The notes beneath the pieces were generated by a model. The model was not told the DNA's origin and did no database searches. It worked only from the letters and a program-made list of their open reading frames with translations. 64,000 nucleotides of DNA from the NCBI GenBank assembly GCA_009760855.2, contig WPIO01000004.1:328001-392000 (forward strand). The letters are read 5' to 3'. Below, piece by piece: positions 44,411 to 55,279 of the stretch. The DNA is from Cristatella mucedo (lineage: Eukaryota; Bryozoa; Phylactolaemata; Cristatellidae). The position numbers were made by a program, and so were the translations under genes. How positions within the stretch are numbered: the stretch's first letter is position 1; every line of letters begins with the position of its first letter.

Positions 44411-45720
44411 AATATGTTCAACCAGCTTCTTAGCGGCAATTCTTTCAAGAATCTTTGACAAGAAAGGAAGAAGCGAAACTGGGCGTTAGTTTTCAAGGTC
44501 CTCTGCTTTTAATCCAGGCTTTTTAAGTATGGGTCTAACGATTGCCGATTTGAAGGACTTGAGTAAAACGCATTTTCCAAAGAAGCATTACAAATCTCGG
44601 TTATGGCAGGGCTAAGTTGGCCTGCCAGGGAAGACCACAAAGATGACGATTTAGGGTCTTCAGGAGACGAGCTATTTTTTACCAGACCTTACTAAGGTAG
44701 CCATATCGCATGAGGAATCGTCGAAAACATTTTAATGAAGGTCACAGGTTGTGATTCCACAATTGCTTTACTTGGAGGTGACTTTATGAAGGCACGAATG
44801 GGCACACTTTTTTCAGTAAAGAAGGCTAAAAACTTGTCAGCTGAGCCGTTAATATTTGGGGAGTCAGATCTCTCTGCATCGGCCAGTAAAATGTTTACTG
44901 TCTTTAAAAAATTTTTTTGTGTCCGACTGGCAGGAATTCAGTTTTCGAGTGAAAGAAGCCCTAGCTTTTTTAGCTCCCGGATATAAACTCGAAGGAAGTC
45001 TTTGAAATTGACTAGATCTACATCAGAACCGGATTTCTTAAAACGACGATTAAGCTTGCACTTAATATGGAGCATCTTTTGAAGTTTTTTGTAAGTTGAA
45101 AGAAATATCTACGATAATGTACGAAGATAAAATGAGCGGAAGCATGCTTGTCAAGAGCATTAATGAGTGTCATGTTCACTGCATTGCTGAGGGTACCGAG
45201 GCTTTTGGTCAAGTCTGGGTGCAAATCAAGAAGACCTGCATCACAGACAGATTTCAATGATGCTTCTATGTCAAAGCTTTGTAAGTTACGTTGATTGAGA
45301 AGTTCGACGTTACCCTGTACATACACGTGAGCAGGAACTGTAAACGAGACCGAACGATGATCCAAGAAGGTCAGCGGGCACACCGCAAGGTCAGTGGGGA
45401 AGTCATCGTTCGTGATCACGGGGTCTAGAATATGGCCACCGACGTGGGTGGTATGATTAACGTGTTGGACCCAACCAAAATTCTCCAGGCAGTCAAGAAA
45501 TGAGCAGACCTGGCTGTTGATAGGGTTTTCAACGTGAATATTGAAGTCTCCACCAATCAGTAGCGGCCAGTCATACACAATTAATTTAGAGAAGAATTCC
45601 GAAAATGCCTCTATAAACAAGTTTAGACAGCCAGAAGGTCGGTATTTCACAACATTGAGAGGCATCGTCTTTGATGAGAACCTGATAGCAACTGATTCCA
45701 ACGATGGCCCATGCAAAAAA
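44411..45720 (-). mobile_element. CR1-B endonuclease and RT N-terminal part
   Basis: The minus frame 45,716-45,018 (232 codons) is an APE-type endonuclease: V-K-Y-R-P-S-G, LLIGGDFNIHV (G-D-F-N motif), THVGGHILDPVIT (G-H-x-L-D), and LDHRSVSF (S-D-H-x-x-V with S lost). The linker follows (NLQSFDIEASL), then RT start S-K-I-L-E-R-I-A-A-K at about 44,455. The frame is broken between the two. The TTG given as start is only where the frame opens; the true N-terminus is missing. Confidence 0.85.
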
Positions 45721-46329
45721 GATGTCTTACAAAAGAATTGTAGTTAACTAATCGAACGTAGAATAACCACAGTAATTGTCATTAACATATTTACTTTCGC
45801 TCACGAACATGGGAACGTACATTTTCTTCCATGGTTTAGTAGCTATATATATTCACAGGAGCTTTTAAAACCAAAGTTAATCTATAGTTAAAGTAAACAT
45901 TTCAAAGAATCTTGTACTGAAAAGAAAGTGGCGTACTAAAGTGCTAAGCACGGTGTGCAATCTCGTTCGACAGCAAAATATTTCACTCGCTCTCTTTAAG
46001 TTCTTTAGTTTTTCCTAGTTTGAATGCAACCCCTGTGAGAAATGGCTCTGGGCTGCATACATTTATTTAGAGATCGATAACGAGGTCTCTAGAAGAACAG
46101 TGTGTGACGTCATAAATTGCATATAGACTAGACTGGATCATTCAGACGTAGATTGAAATGATACCGATGGCGACGTATAGCATGCAACTTAAAAAACTAA
46201 ATTGGTCTATCAAAAAGCGATCATTGTTTGTGCATTCTCAGATGGGTCACGTGCTGCACGAAATGGAGGAAGATAAGTCCATGTTGCTAAGAGACAGGAG
46301 TTCGTCCTAAGGCTCTAAACTTAGCATGA
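45721..46329. other. No recognisable gene
   Basis: AT-rich sequence without repeats or domains I can name. Confidence 0.5.
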
Positions 46330-46990
46330 GAGACTCTCTGATCTTGTATATCTTGCTGATAAAGAAGCTAGAGAAGCAATCAGCTAGATCACAACAAAGA
46401 TCACATTATAGGGAGCTTTCTTAGTAGTGGTTAAAGAGTTCTTTGACAGTAGATATCGGCATTTTTTTAATTTTGCATCAGTGATTCAACAATAGTTTTA
46501 TATAGGCTATACTTGGCCTTGCTAGCATCTATTGGTATGATCTACAGTAGTCTTCGTATACCTGAAGATGGGCAGTCAGTCTCGATGTTTTCCACGCTTT
46601 TTTAAGCTTGCGCGTGTCTCTTTTGAACCATAAGCTTTCTGGGCGGGGCGCAAACTGGCAAAGTGAGCTTTGTCAGGCGTACAACTCGTAACCATCGTGT
46701 CAGCAAGCGTTCTGTTGTGGCATTCTACCAATGATGACAGGTCAGAATAGGAATGGAGCAGTAGAGGTGAAAAAAATATTCTTGTGCGGAAAGCTTCGAT
46801 GTCAGGATTCTTGAGTTTTCGCGGTTCACAGATAGCTTCGGGTGAGGGTGGGTGCACACGTTTTAGACTGAAGGTGATATGCATGCGGTCATATGAGCAG
46901 CCTTCGATACTAATAGGAGATGATAGCATACAGGTGTGAGAGAATAATCGATCGAGTGCGAGGCCTTGTTGCAAGTAGCTTAAACTACGT
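46330..46990 (-). mobile_element. CR1-A fragment: EN-RT linker
   Basis: Minus translation gives L-D-R-L-F-S-H-T, then A-I-C-E-P-R-K-L-K-N-P-D-I-E-A-F-R-T-R-I and LADTM, matching the linker at 8,900-9,330 on the minus strand. It ends in the region that precedes the RT. Confidence 0.7.
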
Positions 46991-47505
46991 GACCGCAAGA
47001 GATAATAATACATTTGATATAGCGCCCTCAGATAACTATATCTCTTTCTAGGCACTTTATAAAATTGATTCGCAGGATTCCACTAAATGATGGAATAAAT
47101 ATATGCGTTTTTAGTTTTTTTTTAAATGTGGTCAACTCGAGATATGTAACTCAAGTCGGAAGTGAGTTCCGGGCTTTGAGAGCATTCGAACCAAAATCCT
47201 GGTCTCCCGAGTATTTGAGGTTCGTACGAGGTATATGTAAATGATTTGATTCCAAAAAGAGGGTAGAACGATGATTAGCCTGGTTGGAGAGTAGATCTAA
47301 TAGGTAGGCTGTAGCTAAATAATGAAGGGTCCTAAAAAGTGGTGACAGATCATTGAAGTAGATACTTTGCTTTACTGGAAGCTAGTGCAGGTCGGCGAGA
47401 AGCGGTGTGATATATCGACGTTGCGACTGCAACGCTCACGACAGACAAGTATAGCTGCAGAGTTTTGCAGCAGCTGTAAATGCCTGGTTGCATATGCAGG
47501 TAATT

Positions 47506-47985
47506 TAATGTAATGAATCTCTGTCTGTAACTCCACAAAGTCATAAAGACCATGTGGGTGTTACGCGGGAGAGTTTTGTTTAGCACACTCACAGCCTAAG
47601 CGGCTTTCGGTACGCATTCGGTAGCCAACAGACTTCGTCTCACGCAACAAAGAAAAAGTGGGAAGCATAGCAGAGTCAGGAGAGCAGTTGAGGTAGTAGT
47701 AGCATAGAAGTAGCAGCTCAGGACCGCTGAAAAGAATGAGCCATGGTCGGCAGTAGCAGAGTAGTTGCCGTTTCAAAAGAAATGTGGAAGCGAGTTCCAC
47801 AGTCTAGGACCTGCAGAACTAAAGCTTCTGTCGCCAACTGTCTTTAAGCGGAGGAATGGAACAGCTAATTTATTGTCCAAACAGGACCTGAAGGCACGAA
47901 AAGGTTGAAACTGACGCAGCAGCTCAGCTTGGTACGAAGGAGCCAAGCCATGGCGGGCCTTGTGGGTCAGCGTAAGATCTTTAGA
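47506..47985 (-). mobile_element. CR1-B 3' end nested in CR1-A
   Basis: Minus strand: TTACGCTGACCCACAAGGCC, GCTGTTCCATTCCTCCGCTT, GTTGCGTGAGACGAAG, and ends GATTCATTACATTAAAT. The flanks GCAGGTA and GACCTGCAAGCAGTGAG are contiguous in the family consensus, so the insertion is clean. Confidence 0.85.
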
Positions 47986-48392
47986 CCTGCAAGCAGTGAG
48001 GTAAAGAAGTCAAGATTGGATGTCACAAATGCATGGACCAATTTACATTAGGTGTCCCTGTCTAAACAAGCCCAAATGATAGCAATCATAAGTAGCTCAA
48101 ATTAGGAATACTCGACTGTGGAGCTGATGTGGTCGTCTGATAAAAGGTCAATGTGGAACAGGCCACCTAGATTACGAGCAGATTCAACAGGAGATATGCT
48201 GGCCGGACCAAATTTGAGCAACATGTTTTTCGATTTCTGAATCACACTTAGTTTGCCCATAACTAGTAGGTCGGTTTTATCACCATGCAATTTTAAAAAG
48301 CTTGCAGCTATCCATGTGCGGATGTCCTCAATACGTGCGTCGATGGAGCTGAGAAAACTCGACGTGCTGCAGGGCTGGGAGAGATTAAAGCA

Positions 48393-48466
48393 AGCGCCTA
48401 GAAAGAGATTGAGTTCTCCGAGGGCGTTTTATCAAGTGCATTATAATTATGATTCTTATTAAGGGT
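48393..48466 (+). mobile_element. CR1-A 3' tail-only fragment nested in CR1-A
   Basis: AAGCGCCTAGAAAGAGATTG, TTCTCCGAGGGCGTTTTATC, then an eroded ATT run; it lies in the opposite orientation to the host copy. Confidence 0.75.
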
Positions 48467-48660
48467 GCAACTATTATTATCAGCATAGAACTGAAAACCT
48501 CGGTTGTGCCTGGCAATCAAATCGGCAAGAGGGAGATATAAACCGTGAAAAGAACGGGGCCAAGCACTGAGCCCTGAGGCACTATCATTAAGCATATTGA
48601 ACCACAAAAAGGAACGCGTGCAATTAGTACCGTACAGCTGCATAAATGAGCCGTTAGATA

Positions 48661-48959
48661 TGCTCTGGTCTTAGTTCAGCCTGGAGTCGTAGGCTGGAGC
48701 ATAGATTTCTCCGGGGAAATACGGGATGTAGCGTCCCCCAGTCTCCTAAAGCGGTTTATGCAAATGCAGTGCAAACAATGAGGCTACGCTGACAAGCTTG
48801 TAGTGTTAGGGCTTCAAGCCTGCCCATAATTTGCTGCATTCAGTACGTTCTAAAAACGAACAGATATTCTCAAAGCTGGTCTTAGCTGTACCTGTTTCCC
48901 TTATACTACATCAACAATAACTTCCATTTTCCGATATTTATTCTCCAAAAAGTGACCAT
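48661..48959. other. No recognisable gene
   Basis: Short gap between retroelement copies. Nothing identified. Confidence 0.4.
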
Positions 48960-49890
48960 TTAGGATAGGCGGTCTTACCGGCTCGTTCAAATCCGGATTC
49001 ATTAAGGGCCAAACCAAGTTCGCACCACCTTTGCCTTTCACCCTTCAATTACAAAAGACTTTAGGAACGGTTGATGCTGGGATTCTTTGCGAAGAGATTG
49101 AGGTGCCTCAATTTCAGAAGCTTTATTCAGAAGACTGCCTCTACAGCTAGCCATCACATCCGATCACTATCCAAGATTAGGAGCTGTCTCCCACAGTGGC
49201 TTGTAAAAAATTTAACTAGCTCTTTAGTTCTGTCTCGGCTTGATTATTGTAATTCCCTTTTGGCTGGGCTGCCAAAGAAAGCCATTATGCCACTACAGCG
49301 GACTATGAATATAGCTGCAAGGCTAGTCTTCAAGTCCCAGCGGTTTGAGCCCGTGTCTCCTTTGCTGAAAGAGCTAGGATGGTTGCCTGTTGAGCAAAGA
49401 ATACACAGTAAAGTTCTTACGCTGACCCACAAGGCCCGCCACGGCTTGGCTCCTTCGTACCTAGCTGAACTGCTGCATCAGTTTCAGCCTGTTCACGCCC
49501 TCAGGTCCTGTGTGGACAATAAATTAGCTGTCCCATTCCTCCGCTTAAAGACAGTTGGCGACAGAAGCTTTAGCTCTGCAGGTCCTAGAGTGTGGAACTC
49601 GCTTCCATAGTTCTTACGCAACGACAACTATTCTCCTACTGCCGACTATGGCACATCCTTTTCAGCGGTCCAGAGCTGCTACTTCTATTCTACTCACTAC
49701 CTCAACTGCTCTCCTGACTCTGCTATGCTTCCCACTTTCTCTTTGTTGCGTTTGACAAAGTCTGTTGGCTACCGAATGCGTACCGAAAGCCGCTTAGGCT
49801 GTGAGTGTGCTATACAAAACTCTCCTGCGTAACACCCACGTGGTCTTTATGAATTTGTGGAGTTACAGACGAAGATACATTACATATATT
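48960..49890 (+). mobile_element. CR1-B 3' third with open C-terminal domain
   Basis: Reads through the RT end and C-terminal domain. The open frame 49,071-49,610 covers L-V-L-S-R-L-D-Y-C-N-S-L-L-A-G-L, MNIAARLVFKSQ, LGWLPVEQRIHSK and PRVWNSLP. The 3' UTR ends GAAGATACATTACATAT near 49,885, which I use as the reference 3' end of this family. Confidence 0.9.
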
Positions 49891-52690
49891 GTTTTGAGTT
49901 CTCATCATCACAGGCTACCAACTGTGGCATTAGTGTATCGTCCACGAGGTTCCAAAACCTCCATTATCTCAGAATGTTCTTATCTTATTTCGATTCTGTG
50001 TGCAAGGAATTGCTCATTCCTCGTCACGGGGGATTTCAACAATCAATTTCATAGCTTATCTGACGCCCTTCAGCAGTAAATTTCGTGTATTGACTGACTC
50101 ATTTTCTTTTTTGGCTCATGGAAGTAGCCAAGCTCACATCAAGGGTCATTCACATTCAACCAACTTTCTGCCTCCAAGTGCACGCTAACATCGCAAATTA
50201 TTACCAGATTCAGCGTTGCTGATCATGTGCAGATTTCATTCAGTCTGCAATTTATTCCCTCCTCCTTCTCATATAAAATCTCGTATGAATTGCAAAACTT
50301 CAAGGCCCTTGACATTAGTGCTGTCCGCGCAGGAATATCTGCTTCATGTCTGCTGCTCAATCCCCCTTCTTACCTGGCATCGATGGTTGATAGCAATAAC
50401 ACGACACTAGCTGACATACTCGAAGATTTATCGCCTTTGCCTACGACCGCTGATTTCATTCGCCCACGTGGCCTATGGTTCCCCACAGATACTCAACTAT
50501 CTAGGTCTTCTAAGCCCAAGCTCTAAAAAGCATACAAATGATCAGTACTGACTGTCTATCGACAGGGCTATGGGGACTATTGAAGATCGTGCCAATCGAT
50601 GCTAGCAATGGCCAGGTCTAGCTTCTATAAAAAAATTGTTGAATCACAGTTGCACAATCCAAAAATGCTGATGTTGAAGTTCAACCTTCTCCTCAACCAT
50701 TCCTAGATTAGCTGTTTACTTGATGATCCATTTGACGATCTAGGCGACCACTTCTCTTGATTCTTCGTGCGGAAGATAGACAAGACCAGGGAGTTCATCT
50801 CTGCGATGACAACATTCCCGTTAGATTTCTGTTCCCCGATTCCTGGCTGCACCTCAATGTTTTCATTTAAGCAGGTCACTAGTGTTCTCGTCCTGATGCT
50901 TGTATCCCAATCAAAGCAGACAACAAGTTCTCTGGACCCTATTCCCGCTGTCCTGCTCCTACTCTGCATTGATCTGCTGCTGCCATGCATAACTAACATC
51001 ATTAATATGTCAATAGCCTCAGTTCACGACCCAATGCCATTCAAGAAAGCTGTAGTCAGGCCACTTCTCAAGAAAGCGACACCAGACCAGGAGAACTTGA
51101 GCAACTTCCGCCCAGTCTCCTTCTTTCATTCATACCAAAGACGCGGGAATGGGTCGTGGCAGACCAGTCGAAGTCAGAAATTGAAACCTTATGCCTTGCT
51201 AGTAAGTTCCAGTCTGGCGTCAGAGCTAATCACTCATCAGAGTCAGCATTGCTTAGGGTGTACGACGACCTTCTTAGGAATGCAGAAATAGGTGGATTGT
51301 CTCTGCTTGTTTTGCTCGATCTTTCGGCAGCTTTTGACACTGTCAATCACAAAGTTCTTCTAGAGCGCCTCTCATCTCGCATGGGCATCATAGGCACTGC
51401 TCCGCAATGGTTCAGATCGTATCTCAGTGGGAGACTCCAGAGTATTTACGTAAATCGACAAAGATTATGCGAGGGACCTCTGGAATATGGAGTACCTCAG
51501 GGCTCCGTGCTAGGTCCGGTTCTTTTCATGGTTTATACTCTCCCTCTTGCTGATGTGATTACCAAGCACATTCTTGGCTTTCACTTTTTTGTGGATGACA
51601 CTGAGTTGTACCTTTGCTTTGATACCTCCCACCCTTCGAGCACCTCAAATTCTCTCAACTCACTTGCTGCATGTATTAATGACATCCCTACATGGATGGC
51701 AGCAAATTTTTGGAAAACCAAACGATGATAAAACAAGCTTACTAGTTAAGGGCGAACCAAGTGTGATTCAGAAATTGGAAAGGCCGAGGCTCATAATTGG
51801 CTCTAGATATCTCCTGTTGAATCAGCTAGAAATCTAGGTGTCATATTCCAAAGTGACCTCTCGTTAGGCGACCACATAAGCTCCACAGTCAAACCTGCCT
51901 ACTTTCAGCTACATTACATTGCTAAAATTTGACCTTGTTTAGATAAAGATACCACGTCTAAATTCATCCATGCATTGATGACATCTCGACTTGATTTTTG
52001 TAACTCGCTGCTTGCTGGCCTACCGGCATGTGCAATCGGGCGATTACAGCTTGAGCAAAACTCTGCAGCTAGGCTTGTTTGTCGTGAGCGTTGCAGTTGC
52101 CACGTCACACCACTTCTCGCCGACCTGTACTGGCTATCAGTAAAGCAACTGATCGACTTCAAGGTTTTGTCGCTCACTTGGAACTTCTCTGATTCTTTGG
52201 CTCCAGCCTATTTCTCAGATCTACTCCCCCATTAGGCCACACATCGTACCACCTGCTTTTCGGAATCCAACAGTTTACCATTACCTCATACTAACCTCAA
52301 ATCCTTTGGTGACCGTACATTTAGTTCGTACGCTCCCAAAGCCTGGAACTGCCTCCCGACTTGCGTCAGAACGTCCCCCGACTTAACCGCATTTAAAAGG
52401 AACTTAAAAACACACCTATTTAGGACAGCATTTAGTGGGTCCCTGTGATTCGTCTCTCATGTGCTTATGGGTGATGCGTGCTGACACTTAGTAGGGTGCT
52501 ACTAACCACATTTGCATGCTAACCCTGTGCATGCCACCCCTAATCATGTTAATCATGTTGTTTATCAATCATGATCTTACTCACTATTTAATCGCGTTTC
52601 CCTTTACAGCCATTGTTAACCGGCTAGAAACAGATTGAGTTCTCTGAAGGTGCTTTATCAAGTGCATTAGTGTTATTATTATTAATATAG
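49891..52690 (+). mobile_element. CR1-A, longest copy: endonuclease, RT, C-terminal domain, tail
   Basis: From 49,897 an APE-type endonuclease is recognisable (V-Y-R-P-R-G, then FLVTGDFNNQF), then the linker at 50,290-50,430 (NFKALDISAVRAGISAS), the lead-in to RT at 50,770-51,150, RT with motif A (LLDLSAAFDTVNH), motif B (GVPQGSVLGPVLF) and motif C (FHFFVDDTELY) in the frame 51,156-51,728, and a C-terminal domain (51,975 on). It closes with 3' UTR, eroded hairpin and ATT tail. Frameshifts and stops occur between every block, so it is inactive. Its 5' end is missing; it abuts CR1-B directly. Confidence 0.85.
51156..51728 (+). pseudogene. CR1-A reverse transcriptase fragment
   Basis: 190-codon open piece of the RT palm and fingers inside the copy at 49,891-52,690. 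Catalytic aspartates are present as L-D-L-S-A-A-F-D (motif A) and F-V-D-D (motif C; the usual family residue before DD is A). A frameshift near 51,720 separates it from the thumb and C-terminal domain. Confidence 0.85.
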
Positions 52691-52719
52691 CTTCTGAACT
52701 AGCGATTGTAGTGATGACG

Positions 52720-53140
52720 TAGCTGATAGCTTCTCTTGCTTCTTTACCAACAAATGGACAAGATAATGGAGTTCATCCCTGTGGTGGAAGCCACCCCCTG
52801 GATTCCTGTCCCTCAATTCCATTTAGCACCTCAACGTCTACATCTACAGAGACCACTAGTGACCTCGTGGTTAAGCCCACATCTGAATCAAAGAAAACTA
52901 GTCTAAAAACCTTATTCCCACTGCCCTGCTTCTACGATGCATAGATCTGCTGCTGTCATGCATAACTAACATCCTAACTATGCCATTAGTAGGTCGTGTC
53001 CCAGTATCTTTCAAGAAGGCTGCAGTGAAACCACTTCTCAAGGAAGGAACACTTGACAAAGAGAACTCAATAAACTTCCGCCCATTATCCCTTCTACCAT
53101 CTGATCAAAGAAACAACAACGAGCTGTAGCAGACCAACTG
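52720..53140 (+). mobile_element. CR1-A fragment: EN-RT linker to RT start
   Basis: Corresponds to 50,720-51,130 of the longer copy: FTNKWT-like start, G-C-S-E-T-T-S, KKAAVKPLLKEGTLDKEN and N-F-R-P-L-S-L-L. It is cut at about 53,140, where SINE tail sequence begins. Confidence 0.75.
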
Positions 53141-53144
53141 AAAA

Positions 53145-53205
53145 AGAGACTGGTAAATCAGCTTGTATTTATTACCTTGTTATTATTATAGAACAGTTGA
53201 ATATT
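53145..53205 (+). repeat. SINE 3' tail fragment
   Basis: AAAAGAGACTGGTAAATCAGC, TTGTATTTATT, TTATTATTATAG closely repeats 53,400-53,455, the tail of the adjacent full SINE. Confidence 0.7.
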
Positions 53206-53229
53206 AGAAGCATGACTAAGTCAGGACGC

Positions 53230-53455
53230 GAGCCGCAATGGCACACTAGGTAAGGCGGTTGCTTATCAAGACCTAGACCCCGTGGTCGTGGGTTTGAATC
53301 GTACGGTGGATGATTCCTTATCGCCAGTGCAAGCGGTAGCGATAGCCTCTTCTGCTGTTATTAAAAAAGTTGACTGTTGGAAAGAAAAGAGTTCACAAGT
53401 TGAAAAGAGACTGTTAAATCAGCTTGTATTTATTGCATTGCTATTATTATAGGAC
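53230..53455 (+). mobile_element. tRNA-derived SINE, copy 4
   Basis: GAGCCGCAATGGCACACTAGG, then GTCGTGGGTTTGAATCG (B box), GCAAGCGGTAGCGATAGCC, and a tail AAAAGAGACTGTTAAATCAGC then TATTTATT and ATTATTATA. About 45 extra bases lie before the tail compared with other copies. Confidence 0.75.
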
Positions 53456-54149
53456 AGTTGAGAAAGTGGGTAGCATACCAGTAGCATATCAGAACGACTG
53501 GAATAGACATGCTTTGGACGGCAGCGGGATAGTAGATAGTACGCGGGTCCAACAACTATGCACATAAAAATGGAGACGTAACTAGCGTGCGTAGCTTTAG
53601 CGTGCACTGGCATAGTTGAAATTGATTCTTGGTCATTATTGCTTTATAGACGTACCGACAGAGATATATTGCATTACGTTAGATTTCGTTCCCTGCTCTG
53701 AGATCCTGTTCACTCTCGGTCGCCATTATTAGCGGACATTAGCGATTGATGCTTCCGGTGCTTCCGGTGCTACCGAATGTTTAGAATATATATATCGCAG
53801 CTTTCGAATGTAAGCTTATCGCAGACAGCAATGAGAGCAACGCTATCGACAAATGAAGCTACTACTACAGCTACCCAATGCGGAAACTCAAGAAGAAACG
53901 ACGTATCCGACAAACTTTGACGAGAGAGAAGCGGAAGTGAAGCAGAATAAAGAGAATTATAAGAAGTACTGCGAAGGAGAAGAAGGAGAAAAAGAAATGC
54001 TTCTCAAGTGCCTCCTTATATACAGTGACCCCCTCAAGGTCAGCAGCAGACAGAGACTGCAGATAGGATTCGTCAGGTCGCTTCATTTCGTCAGGTCGTT
54101 TGTATTGTATCAAGTCCTGACCTGAAAAGCTGAAAGGAGCCCTGGCTAT
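53456..54149. other. No clear gene; possible eroded CR1-B 3' end
   Basis: 53,640-53,685 (ATAGACGTACCGACAGAGATA, TTGCATTACG) resembles the CR1-B 3' end but the upstream part is too diverged to be sure. A 90-codon frame at 53,853-54,125, rich in E and K, has no known motif. Confidence 0.35.
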
Positions 54150-54172
54150 ACTATATATAACTATATATAACC

Positions 54173-54233
<61 letters not shown>

Positions 54234-54255
54234 TGTGAGCGTGTGTGTGTGTTAG
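54150..54255. repeat. TA/TG/CG alternating microsatellite
   Basis: ATATATAAC units followed by (TG)n, (CG)n and again (TG)n. Confidence 0.9.
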
Positions 54256-54284
54256 GAGTATGGAGTGCGTGTGTGTGTGAATGC

Positions 54285-54530
54285 AACTATTTATCACAGC
54301 ATTTTATTTCCTTGTGATCGGTCCTTTGTGTGCTCATACGCGGTAGCGCTGTTCGAGAAGTCACTATTTGGTTGCTGACCATGTTCGTCATCTCTTGCCA
54401 TGTTATGCGTGTTATCATTGAGCTTGCTACCGCTTACCATTCGATTTTGCTTCCTTTGCAGCAAATGTAAAGCGCCTATAAAGAGATCGAGTTTTCTGAG
54501 GCCACCTTAGCAAACGTATTATTATTGTAA
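54285..54530 (+). mobile_element. CR1-A 3' UTR fragment
   Basis: Family UTR phrases in order (GTGATCGGTCCTTTGTGTGCT, TTGCAGCAAATGTAAAGCGCC, TATAAAGAGATCGAG) followed by an eroded second hairpin strand and a short ATT tail. Contains no coding part. Confidence 0.75.
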
Positions 54531-54697
54531 TTAAAATCCCGAGAGTCAATGGGTCAACCGAATGAGATCCCCAGCGAGAAAACAAAATTACATCAGTCCT
54601 AGCATGACCTGCAAAAGTACTCACAAAAGTAAACATACTCTGAAAGTACTTATCGACGGAGAAAAGTCGCCACAGTTGACGTCAAGTAGAGAAATAG

Positions 54698-54718
54698 CTG
54701 CTGCTGCTGCTGCTGCTC
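54698..54718. repeat. (GCT)n microsatellite
   Basis: Seven or so GCT triplets. Confidence 0.9.
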
Positions 54719-54830
54719 ATCTGCTGCTCTACTGCAAACCTCGAATATCCGTTGCAAACCTCGAAGTGTGAGAACGTGCGAGAACCTTACCTATATCCCC
54801 GAGACCTCGGGTTATACTCCGGCTGAACTA

Positions 54831-55275
54831 CAGTCGTCCCTCGCCACTTCTGGATTCGTCTTTCGCTGTTTCACTCTATCGCAGTTTTTTTTCACATATA
54901 CATACAACAACCATTGATCGAGATAGTAAAAAGGATACAGCTTGTGCTTAATTGTCCAAGTTTATTATACGTCACTATATTACAACTAAAATTACAGCAC
55001 ATATGGAATCAGGCCTATGGATTCGAGCACCCGGAAAATTCTTCATTGCCAGCTGCAGCTGCTCGACCTCGTGTATGGGCAACAACTTTAAACTATGCAT
55101 ACTCCTAACTTCTAACGAAAAAATGGTACTATTTTCATAAGTTAGTATTTGAGTGTAATACCTGTGTGTGTAATTAAATTTATGATAACAATAATGTGAT
55201 ATTTGCAATGTCTCTTATTTTCTTTTGTTTTGTTTAACAAATTAGGTATTATAAGTGTAATGGTGACGAGAGGTT
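54831..55275 (+). mobile_element. Possible pogo/Tigger-like DNA transposon remnant
   Basis: TA then CAGTCGTCCCTCGCCACTTC, GATTCGTCTTTCGC, GTTTCACTCTATCGCAG resembles the inverted end of pogo/Tigger-group elements, which insert at TA. A weak complement (GTGACGAGAGG, then TTATA) at about 55,260-55,278 could be the other end. No transposase is visible. Family assignment is from memory of end sequences, and the right end is doubtful. Confidence 0.4.
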
Positions 55276-55279
55276 GTTA

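Larger units (their letters stand above)
46995..48660 (-). mobile_element. CR1-A copy with two nested insertions
   Basis: Minus-strand RT starts near 48,650 (V-L-G-P, F-H-G-L-Y, ADLIARHN and FYAD then a break), continues 48,392-47,986 (K-T-D-L-L-V-M-G-K, SPVESARNLG), then 47,505-47,060 (C-terminal domain, badly decayed) and a hairpin tail to 46,995. Interrupted by a plus-strand tail-only fragment at 48,393-48,466 and by a CR1-B 3' end at 47,506-47,985. Confidence 0.75.
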
